Shown here piece by piece: positions 37,103 through 51,700 of a stretch of 64,000 nucleotides of DNA. The stretch comes from Psychromonas ingrahamii 37 (GTDB taxonomy: Bacteria; Pseudomonadota; Gammaproteobacteria; Enterobacterales; Psychromonadaceae), in the NCBI RefSeq assembly GCF_000015285.1, contig NC_008709.1:2418001-2482000 (forward strand), written 5' to 3'. The translations under genes were made by a program, and so were the position numbers. The first letter of the stretch is position 1, and each line of letters begins with the position of its first letter. The notes beneath the pieces are model-generated. The model was not told the origin of the DNA. It saw nothing but the letters and a program-made list of their open reading frames with translations, and did no database searches.

Positions 37103-38266
37103 ATGATGATTAGTTTAATTGAAAATGTAAAAAATGCTTTTATTAAGCAGTTTAATTACTTAGCAACGGACATTATTCAAGCACCGGGCCGGGTTAATTT
37201 AATCGGTGAGCACACGGATTATAATGACGGATTTGTTTTACCCTGCGCCATTAACTATCAAACTATGGTGGCTGCCGCTAAGCGTGAAGACAATATAGTG
37301 CGCGTTATTTCTGTTGATTACGGCAATGCGATCGATAGCTTTGATATAACACAACCGATTGAATTTAATAAAGATAAAATGTGGGCTAATTATGTGCGGG
37401 GCGTGGTTAAATTTTTGCTCTCCAGAGGATTTAAATTTCAAGGTGCGGATATTGTGGTCAGCGGCAATGTCCCTCAGGGTGCGGGCTTAAGCTCATCGGC
37501 TTCATTAGAAGTGGTGATTGGGCAAACATTTAAAACACTCTATGACCTTGATATTAGTCAGGCAGAAGTCGCATTAAACGGTCAGCAGGCAGAAAATGAA
37601 TTTGTAGGCTGTAATTGCGGCATTATGGATCAGCTTATTTCCGCGCAGGGCAAAAAAAATCACGCGCTGTTAATTGATTGTCGTTCACTGCAGACAAAAG
37701 CGGTTTCTATGCCGGAAAATTTATCGATAGTGATTATTAACTCCAATAAAAGACGCGGTCTAGTGGACAGTGAATACAATACACGACGACTTCAATGTGA
37801 AGAAGCTGCACGCGTATTCGGCGTGAAGGCGTTACGCGATCTGAGTATTGAGCAGTTTAATGCGCGTATTGCAGAATTAGATGAAGTTGTCGCAAAACGT
37901 GCGCGTCATGTTATCACCGAAAATGCACGTACATTACAGGCAGCACAAGCTTTAAGTGAAAATAATATTAGCCTAATGGGCAAGTTAATGGCGGAATCCC
38001 ATGCCTCTATGCGCGATGATTTCGCCATTACAGTCGCCGAAATCGATAAACTGGTTGATATTGTGAAAACAGAAATTGGGGATCAAGGTGGTGTCCGTAT
38101 GACCGGGGGCGGGTTTGGTGGCTGCATTGTGGCCTTGATCCCAAGTGAACTGGTTGATGGTGTGAAAGCGGCCGTGGTTAGTCAGTACTCTGCAGCGACA
38201 GGATTAGACGCGTCTATTTATGTTTGCAATGCAAGTGTGGGCGCGGGCATTGTCTTAGAAAAATGA
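37103..38266 (+). CDS. galK: galactokinase
   Basis: Phosphorylates alpha-D-galactose with ATP (GHMP kinase family). 387 residues. The galactokinase signature [20 protein letters not shown] lies near residue 29, the ATP-binding [17 protein letters not shown] near 120, and the third GHMP motif [13 protein letters not shown] near 333. The start is ATG at 37103 or the adjacent ATG at 37106, after GAGAGAAA. The 53-base gap from galT fits one operon. Confidence 0.96.
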   Translation: MMISLIENVKNAFIKQFNYLATDIIQAPGRVNLIGEHTDYNDGFVLPCAINYQTMVAAAKREDNIVRVISVDYGNAIDSFDITQPIEFNKDKMWANYVRGVVKFLLSRGFKFQGADIVVSGNVPQGAGLSSSASLEVVIGQTFKTLYDLDISQAEVALNGQQAENEFVGCNCGIMDQLISAQGKKNHALLIDCRSLQTKAVSMPENLSIVIINSNKRRGLVDSEYNTRRLQCEEAARVFGVKALRDLSIEQFNARIAELDEVVAKRARHVITENARTLQAAQALSENNISLMGKLMAESHASMRDDFAITVAEIDKLVDIVKTEIGDQGGVRMTGGGFGGCIVALIPSELVDGVKAAVVSQYSAATGLDASIYVCNASVGAGIVLEK

Positions 38267-38321
38267 CAAATGAAGAGTGAAAAGTAATTTAACAAAAAAA
38301 GTAATATGACAGAGAAACAAT

Positions 38322-39395
38322 ATGACCCTAAGTCGAGCAGAACAGTTACAGAAAAGCATGAGTATTGATCCCGCTTTTGATGGTCAACCCGCTAAAATTT
38401 TTGTTTTAAAAAACAGGCTGGGTATGTGTATCACACTGATGGATATTGGTGCGACTTGGTTAAGCTGTGAAATTCCTGTTGGCGATCAAATGCGCGACGT
38501 CATTCTTGGCGTCACGACTATGAATGATCATTTACGTCAGAAAGCTTATCTTGGCGCAACGATTGGCCGCTTTGCAAACCGACTTAGCGGCGGACAATTT
38601 AAGATTGCCGGGCAACATTATCAAGTTGATAAAAATCAAGGGAATAATACCCTGCACGGTGGCGTGACAGGTTTTGATAAGTGCCGCTGGCACGCACAGC
38701 AGCTCAATAATCAGTGCGTTACTTTTACACTCTTATCCAAAGATGGCGACCAGGGTTTCCCAGGCAATTTAGACGTTAAAGTCACCTACCACTTAAGCGA
38801 TGACAATGAACTGTCCATTGATTATTGGGCAGTGACGGATAAAGCGTGTCCCGTGAGCCTGACCAATCATGCTTATTTTAATTTGATGGGCGAGTCCGGG
38901 CAATGCTGTTTACAGCATCAGTTGTTTATTGCCGCCGAACACTATCTGCCGGTGAATAATACGGGCATTCCTATCGGGCATATAAAACCTGTTGCGGGCA
39001 GTCGTTTTGATTTTAGCGCGCTGAAAGAAATCAGTCAGGACTTCTTAAGTTGCCAGGATCAGAAGATAGTCGGCGGTTATGATCATTCATTTTTAATCAA
39101 CAAGGCGCATCAGGATGGCAGCAAAGTGGCGGCTAAATGTGTTTCACCGGATAAAAAAGTGACCCTTGAAATAAAAACCACGCAACCTGCTCTGCAGCTT
39201 TATACGGGAAATTATTTAGGCGGGACCCCGAACCGTTCTGGGGGGACCTATAAAAACCGGTCAGCATTGGCGCTGGAAACGCAATTTTTACCCGACGCAC
39301 CCAATCACCCTGAATGGGATCAGCCCAGCTCAATATTATTGCCTGGTGAGGTATACGCCCATCAAACATCTTATCGCTTTACTGTTGCCGATTAA
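38322..39395 (+). CDS. galM: galactose mutarotase (aldose 1-epimerase)
   Basis: Converts the beta-D-galactose released by beta-galactosidase to the alpha anomer used by GalK. 357 residues. Visible are the substrate-binding GRFANRLSGG (near 85) and NNTLHGGVTGFDKCRW, the catalytic His in LTNHAYFNL (near 185), and the C-terminal LETQFLPDAPNHPEW with the catalytic Glu. Last gene of galE-T-K-M, 55 bases after galK. Confidence 0.95.
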   Translation: MTLSRAEQLQKSMSIDPAFDGQPAKIFVLKNRLGMCITLMDIGATWLSCEIPVGDQMRDVILGVTTMNDHLRQKAYLGATIGRFANRLSGGQFKIAGQHYQVDKNQGNNTLHGGVTGFDKCRWHAQQLNNQCVTFTLLSKDGDQGFPGNLDVKVTYHLSDDNELSIDYWAVTDKACPVSLTNHAYFNLMGESGQCCLQHQLFIAAEHYLPVNNTGIPIGHIKPVAGSRFDFSALKEISQDFLSCQDQKIVGGYDHSFLINKAHQDGSKVAAKCVSPDKKVTLEIKTTQPALQLYTGNYLGGTPNRSGGTYKNRSALALETQFLPDAPNHPEWDQPSSILLPGEVYAHQTSYRFTVAD

Positions 39396-39507
39396 CGAGT
39401 ATCTCGTTGAGGTATAAAGAACATATTGAATTAATGCCGTGCGGTTAAGCCATTTCAGGCTTATGTCTCAACGGATATCTTAATAGTATATAAAGCACTG
39501 AAGGTAA

Positions 39508-42648
<3,141 letters not shown>

Positions 42649-42670
42649 CGGCTAGCCATTATTTTCAAAA

Positions 42671-42698
42671 AAAGACAATACAGCAATGTATTGTCTTT
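42671..42698 (+). terminator. terminator after lacZ
   Basis: A perfect 11-bp stem AAAGACAATAC / GTATTGTCTTT with a 6-base loop, 22 bases after the lacZ stop. Confidence 0.7.
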
Positions 42699-43004
42699 GA
42701 TAAGTCGTCAGTTATTACCTCTGAACTCATTGAGATTTACTTTTTTATTTTCTCAACACTAGTCAGCCTTCGTAGCATATTTTCATCTGATTCAACAATC
42801 ACAGTTTGACGCCACGTCTTTAAATTTGTCAATTGGCAATGTGGCTAACAGTTTAAGTGACTGTAAAATGCAATGAATTATTTGTTGTTTTCACCCCAAT
42901 AAATTTACACCCACTTATTTCTCCCAAACGAGCGTAAGAAGCTATCTCACTTTCGCCCCCAACGACTTAAAAACTAAAAATAAGCGAGCATTTCTGAATT
43001 AAGT

Positions 43005-43123
43005 ATGGCCTTTTATTACTCACCCAAAGGTAAATAACAAAAGGCCATTGATTGGTAGCTTTTTGGAAATAACATGACCGTGTTATGGCAATGCAGATAA
43101 CACCTAACGGATCGTTAGGTGTT
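43005..43123. other. two hairpins between lacZ and copA
   Basis: ATGGCCTTTT (43005-43014) with AAAAGGCCAT (43039-43048), and AACACCTAACG / CGTTAGGTGTT at 43099-43123 with a GAT loop. They lie past the 3' end of the minus-strand copper ATPase and could terminate it. The rest of 42700-43180 shows no gene. Confidence 0.5.
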
Positions 43124-43183
43124 TAAACAACCTGCTCACACGACCTATTCTTATTAGTTAGCCAGACATTAATTTTTTACGTT

Positions 43184-45613
43184 TTATAATTTCACCCTCT
43201 TTAGTCTCAGTGAATTACTGATCACTGAAACGGAGCTGAAGCTCATGGCTGCGGCAGCGATCATTGGTGACAGCAATATGCCAAAGAAGGGAAACAGTAC
43301 TCCCGCGGCAATCGGCACACCCGCCGAGTTGTAAAAGAAAGCGAAAAATAAATTCTGCCTGATATTACGCATAGTGGCCCGGCTTAATCGTCTGGCCCTG
43401 ACAATGCCCCGTAAATCGCCTTTGACTAAAGTGATGCTGGCGCTTTCTATGGCCACATCGGTGCCAGTGCCCATGGCAATACCGACATGAGCCTGAGCCA
43501 GTGCCGGCGCATCGTTGATGCCGTCACCCGCCATGGCAACAATATGGCCTTCTGCCTGAAGTTTTTTGATAAGTGTAGCTTTCTCTTCAGGCAGTACTTC
43601 GGCATGTACCTGATCGATTTCCAGCTTGCCTGCAACCGCCTTGGCAGTGATCTGATTGTCACCGGTAATCATCACTATTTTGATACCTTCGCCATGCAAA
43701 TCACGAATGGCTTCGGCAGTTGACTCCTTGATCGGATCAGCGACGCCGATTAACCCCGCTGCCTTGCCATTGATGGCAATCAGCATAACCGTCTGTCCTT
43801 CGGCGCGTTGCTGGTCTGCTTGTTGAGATAAATTTTCCACGTTGATTCCCAGACTTTCCATCAGTGCAACATTGCCCGCTGCGACAGATTCTCCATCAAC
43901 CTCACCGGTGACCCCTTTTCCGGTCAGCGACTTAAAATTATCGGCCTTAACCAGCTTGATACCCTTTTCTTCAGCACCACGCACAATGGCTTCCGCCAAA
44001 GGGTGTTCGCTAGCCCGTTCGAGGCTGGCGACCAGACGTACCAGTTGATCCTCGTCAAATCCCTCTTCCGCCTGCACTGCAACCAGCTTTGGCTTACCCT
44101 CGGTCAGCGTACCGGTCTTGTCCACCACCAGAGTATCGACCTTTTCCATGATCTCCAGCGCTTCGGCATTCTTGATCAAAACACCGGCCGTGGCACCGCG
44201 CCCCGTCCCGACCATAATCGAAATGGGTGTAGCAAGTCCCAATGCGCAGGGACAGGCGATGATCAATACCGCAACCGCATTGACTACGGCATGTGCCAGA
44301 CGCGGTTCCGGCCCCCATCCGAACCACACGGCAAAAGTAAGCACAGCACAACCCACAATAGCAGGGACAAAATATCCCGCCACGAGATCGGCCAACTTTT
44401 GAATGGGCGCTCGCGTACGCTGTGCTTTGGCTACCATATCGACAATTTGTGCCAACAGAGTATCGGAACCAACTTTTTCTGCCCGCATTAATAAACTGCC
44501 AGTTCCATTAACCGTCGCGCCGATCAGCTTCTCACCGGCTGATTTTGTCACCGGGAGCGATTCGCCGGTGACCATGGATTCATCAATGTTGCTATCTCCT
44601 TCGATAACCGTACCATCTACCGGTACTTTATCACCGGGACGAACACGCAAGGTAGCACCGGACTGTACCTGATCCAGCGGGATATCCTCTTCCGTTCCAT
44701 CCTCCCGTACGATACGGGCTGTATTAGGAGCAAGACTGAGCAGCATCTCAATGGCCGCATTGGTTCGAGAGCGGGCGCGCAATTCAAGCACCTGCCCAAG
44801 CAGAACTAGGGTTGTGATCATGGCCGCAGCTTCAAAATAAACAGGCACCAGCCCGTCAGACATCTGCATGATGGTTGGAAAGAGCCCGGGTAACAACAGA
44901 GCCACCATGCTGTAGCTCCAGGAGACCGAGACACCCAGCGCGATCAGGGTAAACATATTCAGGTTCCAGGTCCGGACAGATTGCCAGCCGCGCACAAAAA
45001 ATGGCCAACCGCCCCAGACAACAACAGGTGTCGCCAGCGCACATTCAATCCATTGCACCATCTGCAGCGACAGCCAGTTTGGTAACCAGCCAGGCAGCAT
45101 ATCGGCAGTCATGGCCAGAAAAAAGACCGGCAGAGCGAGCGCGGTACAACCCCAAAAACGCCGGCTCATATCGATAAGCTCTTCATTTTTTTGTTCACCG
45201 CCGGATGTCTCCCCCTCCAGAGCCATTCCGCACTTGGGGCAATTACCGGGGCTATCCTGAGTAACGTCAGGATGCATGGGACAGGTATAGGTGGTTGCCG
45301 TCGCCGTTGCCGACACGCCTATCGTCTCCAGCGCCATCCCGCATTTTGGGCAGGTTCCGGGATCGTGCTGTTGAATTTCAGGATGCATGGGGCAGGTGTA
45401 GGTCTTTGACTCACCCTCTGTTTTACTTGGTGGGGACGTTTCCTTATCCAGATACTGTTCAGGCTGCTCCTTGAATTTCTTCAGGCAGTGTTCACTGCAG
45501 AATAAATACTGTTTATCGGCATAATCGTAAGTGTGTTTGGAGTCATGTGATACCGACATGTCACAGACTGGATCGTTAAGCTGGTCTTGTTCTTTATTTA
45601 GTTTTGCACTCAT
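43184..45613 (-). CDS. copA: copper-exporting P1B-type ATPase with YHS and heavy-metal-binding N-terminus
   Basis: 809 residues. The N-terminus has a YHS domain (about 12-55, with CDMS and [12 protein letters not shown]) and then two short metal-binding modules with TCPMHPE/D and [12 protein letters not shown]. No classical CxxC ferredoxin-like domains are present. The core has eight predicted helices, the ion-path [13 protein letters not shown] (Cys-Pro-Cys), [11 protein letters not shown] with the phosphorylated Asp, the SEHPLAEAI histidine, and [12 protein letters not shown]. This subclass exports Cu(I)/Ag(I) from the cytosol. The gene is visibly richer in G+C than its surroundings (37 of 60 bases at 44161-44220), suggesting horizontal acquisition. 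No CueR-type palindrome was seen upstream. GGAG precedes the ATG. Confidence 0.93.
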   Translation of the reverse strand: MSAKLNKEQDQLNDPVCDMSVSHDSKHTYDYADKQYLFCSEHCLKKFKEQPEQYLDKETSPPSKTEGESKTYTCPMHPEIQQHDPGTCPKCGMALETIGVSATATATTYTCPMHPDVTQDSPGNCPKCGMALEGETSGGEQKNEELIDMSRRFWGCTALALPVFFLAMTADMLPGWLPNWLSLQMVQWIECALATPVVVWGGWPFFVRGWQSVRTWNLNMFTLIALGVSVSWSYSMVALLLPGLFPTIMQMSDGLVPVYFEAAAMITTLVLLGQVLELRARSRTNAAIEMLLSLAPNTARIVREDGTEEDIPLDQVQSGATLRVRPGDKVPVDGTVIEGDSNIDESMVTGESLPVTKSAGEKLIGATVNGTGSLLMRAEKVGSDTLLAQIVDMVAKAQRTRAPIQKLADLVAGYFVPAIVGCAVLTFAVWFGWGPEPRLAHAVVNAVAVLIIACPCALGLATPISIMVGTGRGATAGVLIKNAEALEIMEKVDTLVVDKTGTLTEGKPKLVAVQAEEGFDEDQLVRLVASLERASEHPLAEAIVRGAEEKGIKLVKADNFKSLTGKGVTGEVDGESVAAGNVALMESLGINVENLSQQADQQRAEGQTVMLIAINGKAAGLIGVADPIKESTAEAIRDLHGEGIKIVMITGDNQITAKAVAGKLEIDQVHAEVLPEEKATLIKKLQAEGHIVAMAGDGINDAPALAQAHVGIAMGTGTDVAIESASITLVKGDLRGIVRARRLSRATMRNIRQNLFFAFFYNSAGVPIAAGVLFPFFGILLSPMIAAAAMSFSSVSVISNSLRLKRVKL

Positions 45614-45946
45614 ATCTCCATCTTCCTTCTAGAAACCTAATCAAAAATTGGCTATTTATGTGCTCTTTGTCGTTAAATGGTACAACTATTCGCCTTAAAA
45701 AACTATAAAACCGTATATGGACTCTACTTATTTTACAATATGACTTTTCATAAATATCAAGATGTGGTCGTATATACGGCTTTTAGTGAAAGAGAAAGGA
45801 AAAACTGGACACACATACCTTATATTCTTTTAAATCATTATTTTAACTATCGTATTCTACTCAACTAAAAATAAATATCACACCATAAAAAAGGCATACA
45901 AACTAAGTTCAACTGAGCAAATGGAGACCATAGAGAATAAAAATAT
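45614..45946. other. AT-rich intergenic region upstream of copA
   Basis: About 330 bases; a 63-codon open frame on the plus strand has no ribosome site and low-complexity composition, so I do not call it. It must hold the copA promoter. Confidence 0.45.
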
Positions 45947-46034
45947 AAGATGATTAAGGCACAAACCGACTTAAAAATATTGTAGAAATAACTCTAATGT
46001 AGTGGTTATGTATATTGAGCCTCCCCTCAACAAC

Positions 46035-46068
46035 AAAGCCTCAATTATTTAAATATAATTGAGGCTTT
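46035..46068. terminator. terminator within the left 717-bp repeat
   Basis: Perfect 14-bp stem AAAGCCTCAATTAT / ATAATTGAGGCTTT with a 6-base loop and flanking T-rich sequence. Same structure at 53176-53209. Confidence 0.8.
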
Positions 46069-46142
46069 GTTTAATTTTATTCTTCTATGAGGGTACAAAG
46101 CGACATACATTTCAACCAGTACGCTTGGAAATCAAGTTCAAA

Positions 46143-46663
46143 TCACTTTATAATGATAAGTTCAGCTTCAGCACGTCTACTTAGCCACTCAGCCCCATCT
46201 TCTGTGATCACAATATTCTCTTCATGTACCATTGATTTACCTGGAGCGTAAACCATTCCAGGTTCAAGCGTCATTACCATACCTGGTTTTAATACACTGT
46301 TATCTGTTGCGGTATTTGATGGGCGTTCAGTTAATTCCATTCCTAACCCGTGACCAAGGCGACCAACATCATTATCTAATGCACCATTCGCTTCTAATAC
46401 ACTCCACATTGCATTATAAATATCAGATGTCGTGTTTCCTGGTTTAGCCGCTTCAAAGCCTTTGGTTGTTGCTTTATATGTCGCTCGATATGCCGATTTA
46501 GTTTCTTCACTCGCATAACCAAATGCCCAATTTCGATCAAAGTCAGAAAAATAACCATCACGAACAGCACCGGTATCAATAATCAGCACATCCCCTTTTT
46601 CAATGACACGATCAGTAGGACCCATAATGATACTGTTATAACCATCCGCGCCAGAACCACTAA
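46143..46663 (-). pseudogene. C-terminal fragment of the M24 peptidase gene (duplicate)
   Basis: The reverse strand reads the same C-terminal ~170 residues as the intact gene at 53284-54450, with only about three amino-acid changes. These are Lys for Glu in TYEATTK, Asp for Gly in ALGND, and Pro for Ser in YASGK. It lacks the N-terminal domain and the upstream region beyond 46663 is unrelated. An ATG at 46625 could start a product, but half the fold would be missing. It is the broken end of a recent duplication. Confidence 0.9.
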
Positions 46664-46892
46664 AGAAGAATCATGCAACCTAAAAAGAATCATGCCCCCC
46701 ATTTCTCTAATTAATCAATAGCCTCTTTCAGCATTCATTTCGATAGAATTTTATAACTATTAAAACGCATCAATTGAACGTTTTTCAATAAATTGGGCTG
46801 TAGATTGTTAAATATGAGGAATATGGCTGTAATAGCAGAAGCTTGATCTTAATCAAGCCAAGGATGATTTACAGGTAGTTTAAAATTAAGCT

Positions 46893-47873
46893 TTAAGCAC
46901 ACAACCAGCGTTGGCAGTTTGCTGCGCCGTGGCGTCGCTTTCGGTCTAAATGTTCACAGTATTCAGTTAATGCTGGTAAGGCACCTACCGGCCCTTTAAA
47001 TAAATGACCAAATTCGGTGGTGATTTTAAGCCAGTTATCTGCAGGAATGTTAAGTCTATTCAGGATATCTTGACTGTGTGAACTAATGGCACCGCGCTTC
47101 TCTTATCATATGATTTGACTGGTATCTTCTACAAGCACAATGTAATCCTTCACGCTGAACATCAGCCCTTCAGGCATATTAAGGCGTTCATCACCTACAA
47201 ACGGCAGTAATTCTGCTGGTTGCTCGCCTTTTATGGCGGAATGAATTCTTCGCTGAATGCTGGTGTGATCTGAGGTTTCAGGGGTTGTCACCATTTTGGC
47301 GCGAATGGGGTTCAAATCAACATACGCCATACAAGCTAATACGGCTGTTTCATCGAGTAATGCCTGAGATTTAAAGCGTCCTTCCCAGAATCTGCCAGTA
47401 CAGCTATCTTCTTTGTTGGCCTGTCTTGCAATCGGCTCACTGAGTGAGCGCATAAACCAGCTAATATCGATTAAACGTCGACGATATTCGGTAATGCAGT
47501 CATTAACAGTTTCAAGCTCAAACTCATTAAGGTCTTTACCTTTAACAAATTTCTGCGTCAGCAACGTGCCTTTAAAGCCTTTGTGCCATTGAACAAGCAC
47601 TGCTTTATCTGACCAGCTTTTAGCTTTATCAGGATCCACTTTAAGGACAACATGCAGGTGATTACTCATGGCAGCATAGGCACAGATATCAATCACAAAG
47701 ATAGTGGCAAGCTCAAGAATACGAGAGTCAACCCAATCTCGACGATGTTCATAGTTTTCACCTGTCGTACTATCAATGCCACATAAGAATGCTTTACGAA
47801 CAACACGTGAGCAACAATGATAGTAAGGCGTGTCATCTAAGCTCACTATTGTTTTTCTTGGTCTAGCCATCAT
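46893..47873 (-). pseudogene. REP-associated tyrosine transposase (RAYT) interrupted by two stop codons
   Basis: A single reading frame of 327 codons from the ATG at 47873 to a TAA at 46893, broken near 47106 by adjacent TGA and TAA codons where relatives read RD in IIRDDKRG. The N-terminal 255 residues are intact. They include YYHCCSRVVRKAFLCG, the HUH motif in MSNHLHVVLKV, the candidate catalytic Tyr in CITEYRRRLIDISWF, and [20 protein letters not shown]. The last ~70 codons still read cleanly after the stops, so decay is recent or the truncated protein is still made. Such transposases mobilise REP sequences rather than themselves. Confidence 0.88.
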
Positions 47874-47908
47874 TTATTACCTGCAAGTAAATAAATGATG
47901 GCCAGACC
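47860..47908. repeat. 19-bp inverted repeat spanning the RAYT start codon
   Basis: GGTCTAGCCATCATTTATT (47860-47878) faces its complement with one mismatch at 47890-47908. The ATG of the transposase lies in one arm and its ribosome-site region in the loop, so an RNA hairpin would hide the start. It may also be the cognate REP of the enzyme. Confidence 0.7.
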
Positions 47909-48021
47909 AGTGCACAAATATTCGCCAATAATTATGGGTGGCTGAGTTAAACTCGGCGCACATATCACCAGGAAATGCTCCAGCACTAACGACTAATTCA
48001 AGTTCAACAATAGCAACAAAC

Positions 48022-48206
48022 TACAGAATTTTATAATCTTCAACTTTTTGTAAAACTGGGCCTATTCCCCGAGCAGGCGGAGGCGGGCTTCTTAAATATT
48101 TACCCTCCTTAAAAACGCCATCCCATAGGTTCACAAAGCCCCACAAATCTGAATACTTTATTCTGCGAATTTCTATGTTTCTCCGAAGACCATAAGCCTT
48201 AAATTT
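48022..48206 (-). pseudogene. unidentified gene fragment
   Basis: About 60 codons are open on the reverse strand without a start codon or ribosome site, reading YSDLWGFVNLWDGVFKEGKY and then LRSPPPPARGIGPVLQK to a TAG. The composition looks protein-like (Trp, Pro, charged residues) but I recognise no family. It lies in the 840-base gap between the RAYT and the sensor kinase and is probably the tail of a lost gene. Confidence 0.35.
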
Positions 48207-48221
48207 CTAATTAGACAAAAT

Positions 48222-48290
48222 TGTAGGGAACTATTTTGAACAGCTTTAGCTGGCCACGTAGTGGGGAATAACAAGATGTTATGAATCAAA
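48222..48290 (+). repeat. dispersed palindromic repeat, family 1, copy C
   Basis: GTAGGGAACTATTTTGAAC then AGCTTTAGCTGGCC, ending with the short palindrome ATAACAAGATGTTAT. Aligns to copies at 16711, 17419 and 59230. The stretch 48291-48717 holds the promoter of the kinase gene and nothing else I can name. Confidence 0.6.
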
Positions 48291-48717
48291 TCAAGCACAA
48301 AGACTAAAACGTAGTTTTATGTCTAGCTAGCATGTCTTTTAACCTGCAGAAATGAACAGAAAATGAATGGATTTGGTATTAGGTGATTGTAACTTAATAA
48401 CTTTACAGTACGAACAAAGGCTAAACGCTAAAATAACTACCACTTCTAAACCAAATAGTGTATTTTTAAGTAATAATCCGACACTAAATTAGCCACCGGC
48501 TTTGCAACAAATCTACGCGTTAAAAACCTAAAAAAAGTCGATAGTGCTAAAAGCTAAACCTAAATGGCGGAAAGGCAGAAAATTTCAATTTACGAACTTA
48601 AGAACCTCGAAAGCCATAATACGGTGTAAATTCGACTAAACTTATAATCTTAGCAGCATTGAAAATCAGCTCATAGTGTTCTTTTACTGCCATGACGCCC
48701 GCGAGTAAGGAATGTTA

Positions 48718-51700
48718 ATGCAAAGATACTATTATCTCATTATTACTGTGGGCACGTGTTTGTTTCTTTTATTGGGGTGGCAGTCCTATTCTAATATCGA
48801 AAAACAGCTACGCTTTGCTCTCTTCGAAACATTCAATACCACATTAAGCCTTACTCAACAGGGGGTGCAATCTTGGGTAAATGAAAACCAACATACCGTA
48901 AACACTCTCGCTGTTGCGGATGAGGTTATCTCGCTAACCGAGCAACTTCTAGCCATTAAACGCACACCCGAGTCTTTAAAAATCTCAGCCCTTCAAAGCC
49001 AGATTCGAAAAATTATTCAGCCGACTTTGGCATCGCATAAACTGAGTGGTTTTTTCCTTATCTCTCTTGATGATATCAACCTTGCATCAACCCGTGATGA
49101 GAACATTGGGCTAGTTAACTTACTTTCCAAGCAGCCTAATTTTTTGAACAAACTGAAGAGCGGCGAAACGGTTGTTACCCTGCCTCAAGTTTCCGATGTT
49201 CTATTGGAGAATCAAGAAGGCAAAACGATGTCTAACTACCCCACGATGTTTATGGGCACCCCGGTAAGAGACAAAAACAATAAGATCATAGCGCTGCTCA
49301 CTTTACGGATAGACCCCGCATCGAACTTCATCCCGCTTTTTCAACGCGGTCGGCTCGGAGAAACGGGAGAAACCTATGCCTTTAATCGTCAAGGAGTTCT
49401 GATTAGCAGCAGTCGCTTCGACGATCAACTGCGCAATTTGGGGCTTCTTGATAAAAACCAGAGCAGCATTTTAAACGTCACTTTACCCGAATTTTCCCTG
49501 GAAACTTCATCAATAGGCGATCAGGGTGAAAAAAGTAGCTTGACTCGAATGGTGCAATCAGCGCTCAAAGGTCAGAGTTCGAGCGCGCTTCTCCCCTATA
49601 TTGATTACCGCGGCATCGAAGTGGTGGGCGCTTGGGCCTGGGTTGAAAAATTGAACTTAGGAATAGCCACAACGCAAGATACCGATGAGGCTTTGGGCCC
49701 GCTAAATACGGCACGAAAAATATTTATCATTTTTTGTTCTATCACTATTTTTGGTTTCTTTTTTGCGCTGACATTATCTGAATTGAGCCGGAGAAAGCTA
49801 TTGACTGAGATTAAAGCCAGACAGTTTGCTGAGAAAGAATTGCATAAACTCTCGATCGCCGTCGAACAGAGCCCGTCGTCCGTAATGATAACTGACCTTG
49901 AGGGTATTATAGAATACGTTAATCCAAAGTTTACAGAAGTGTCGGGGTTTTCTCGTTTAGAAACAATAGGGAAAAATGCCAGAATACTCCAAGATCATGG
50001 GTGTTCTTCTGATAATTATCTTGATATGTGGAAGCAACTAAGGTCAGGAAAAAGCTGGATTGGAGAACTGATCAATCAACGAAAAGATGGCAAAGAATAT
50101 ATTGAACTGATTAAAATGGCTCCACTCGTTGATCAACAGGGAGTCACCACAAATTACATCGGCGTGACAGAAGATATCACTGAACGTAAGAAAAATGAGA
50201 GAGAAACAGAGTATTCGAAATTAATGCTCGAAAGCGTGCTTAATACTGTCGGTGAAGCGATTATTACGGCAAACAAGGATGGCTATATTATTATGGCCAA
50301 CCAAGCAACCGCAGATATTTGGAAACATAATATTGATGATTTAATCGGCATGAACCTGTGTGAGCTGATGCCTGAAAAATACCGTGAAGCCCATAGAAAC
50401 GGTATGAAACGGTACTTATTAAGTGGTCAAGGAAAAGTATTGAATCGAAGAATAGAACTGGAAGGACTCCTTGCAACGGGTGAGATATTTCCAATGGAAA
50501 TACTTATCAGCGATACTAGGTTTGGTGAAGAAAGGATGTTCACGGCTGCGCTACGTGACATCACGGAGCGTAAAGCTACCGAGAGAAAAATGCGCCGAAT
50601 GCAGAAGATGGATGCAATAGGTGAACTATCCGGCGGCTTAGCACATGATTTCAACAATTTGTTGGGAATTATTATCGGTAATCTGGATCTAATGAGTCGC
50701 AAACTAGAAGCCGGGTCAAAGCTTCTAGAACAGCTTGAAACAACTCAAAATGCGGCTCTACGTGGGGCTGATTTAACCCGGCGACTACTTAATTTCGCCC
50801 GGCACTCCGCCCTCTCCAGCAGTATCGTGAATGTGAATTCAGTGTTAGCCAATATTCAAAAAATGATTGCTAAATCGTTAACGTCAAAAATTTCTCTTAA
50901 AACAATATTCAGTGATGATTTGTGGATGGTCAAACTTGATCCCGGTGATCTTGAAGATGCGATAGTAAATCTTTCGATTAATGCCAGGGATGCGATGCCA
51001 AACGGAGGGGAATTAATCTTTGAGACGAGAAATATAGTAGTAGATAACAATGTTTCCCAACAAAAAGCCAATCTAACACCAGGGGAATATGTAGAAGTTG
51101 CGGTCAGTGATACCGGGACCGGCATGTCTAAGGAAGTATCTGAATATATTTTTGACCCCTTCTTCTCCACTAAAGAAAAAAATAAAGGGACGGGGCTTGG
51201 TCTAACGATGGTTTATGGCTTTGTTCAACGATCCAAAGGTCAAATCTATGTCTCATCAAAGGTCAGCATAGGCACCACCTTTAAGATTTATTTTCCCCGC
51301 TCCTTCAGTACTTCCGCCGCCAAACTGCCTTTACCTGAAGAGATTAGCATGATTCAGACAGGCACTGAGACCATCCTTATCGTGGATGACGAAAAAGAGT
51401 TGGCTGCTGTCGCACAGGAAATGCTTAGGGAACTTGGATACACCACTATTTGTGCATATAGCGCCGAAGAAGCGTTAAAAATAATAGAAGAAGACAGAAC
51501 GATTGATCTGGTTTTTTCAGATGTTGTCATGCAGGGGGCGATCGGAGGTTTTGAATTGGCCGTAGCCGTTGCAAACAGATATCCGAATCTGAAAGTGTTA
51601 TTAACCTCTGGATTTACAGGACAGGTGGAATCCTTTGACAAATATGCACAATGGGAAAAGAATATTATAACTAAACCTTATCGGCGTGACCAGCTCGCTA

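Larger units (their letters stand above)
45947..46663. repeat. 717-bp direct repeat, left copy
   Basis: Nearly identical to 53088-53804 (constant offset of 7141 bases), in the same orientation. It includes a strong terminator and the last ~175 codons of an M24 peptidase gene. Similarity starts and stops abruptly. The two copies enclose the RAYT pseudogene and the sensor kinase/REC-EAL genes. Confidence 0.93.

Noticed and set aside
44003-44491. 162-codon open frame on the plus strand inside copA
   Set aside because: A shadow of the GC-rich copA gene, whose catalytic motifs lie on the other strand.
45677-45868. 63-codon open frame upstream of copA
   Set aside because: AT-rich, Tyr/Phe/Asn-rich, no ribosome site and no homology I recognise.
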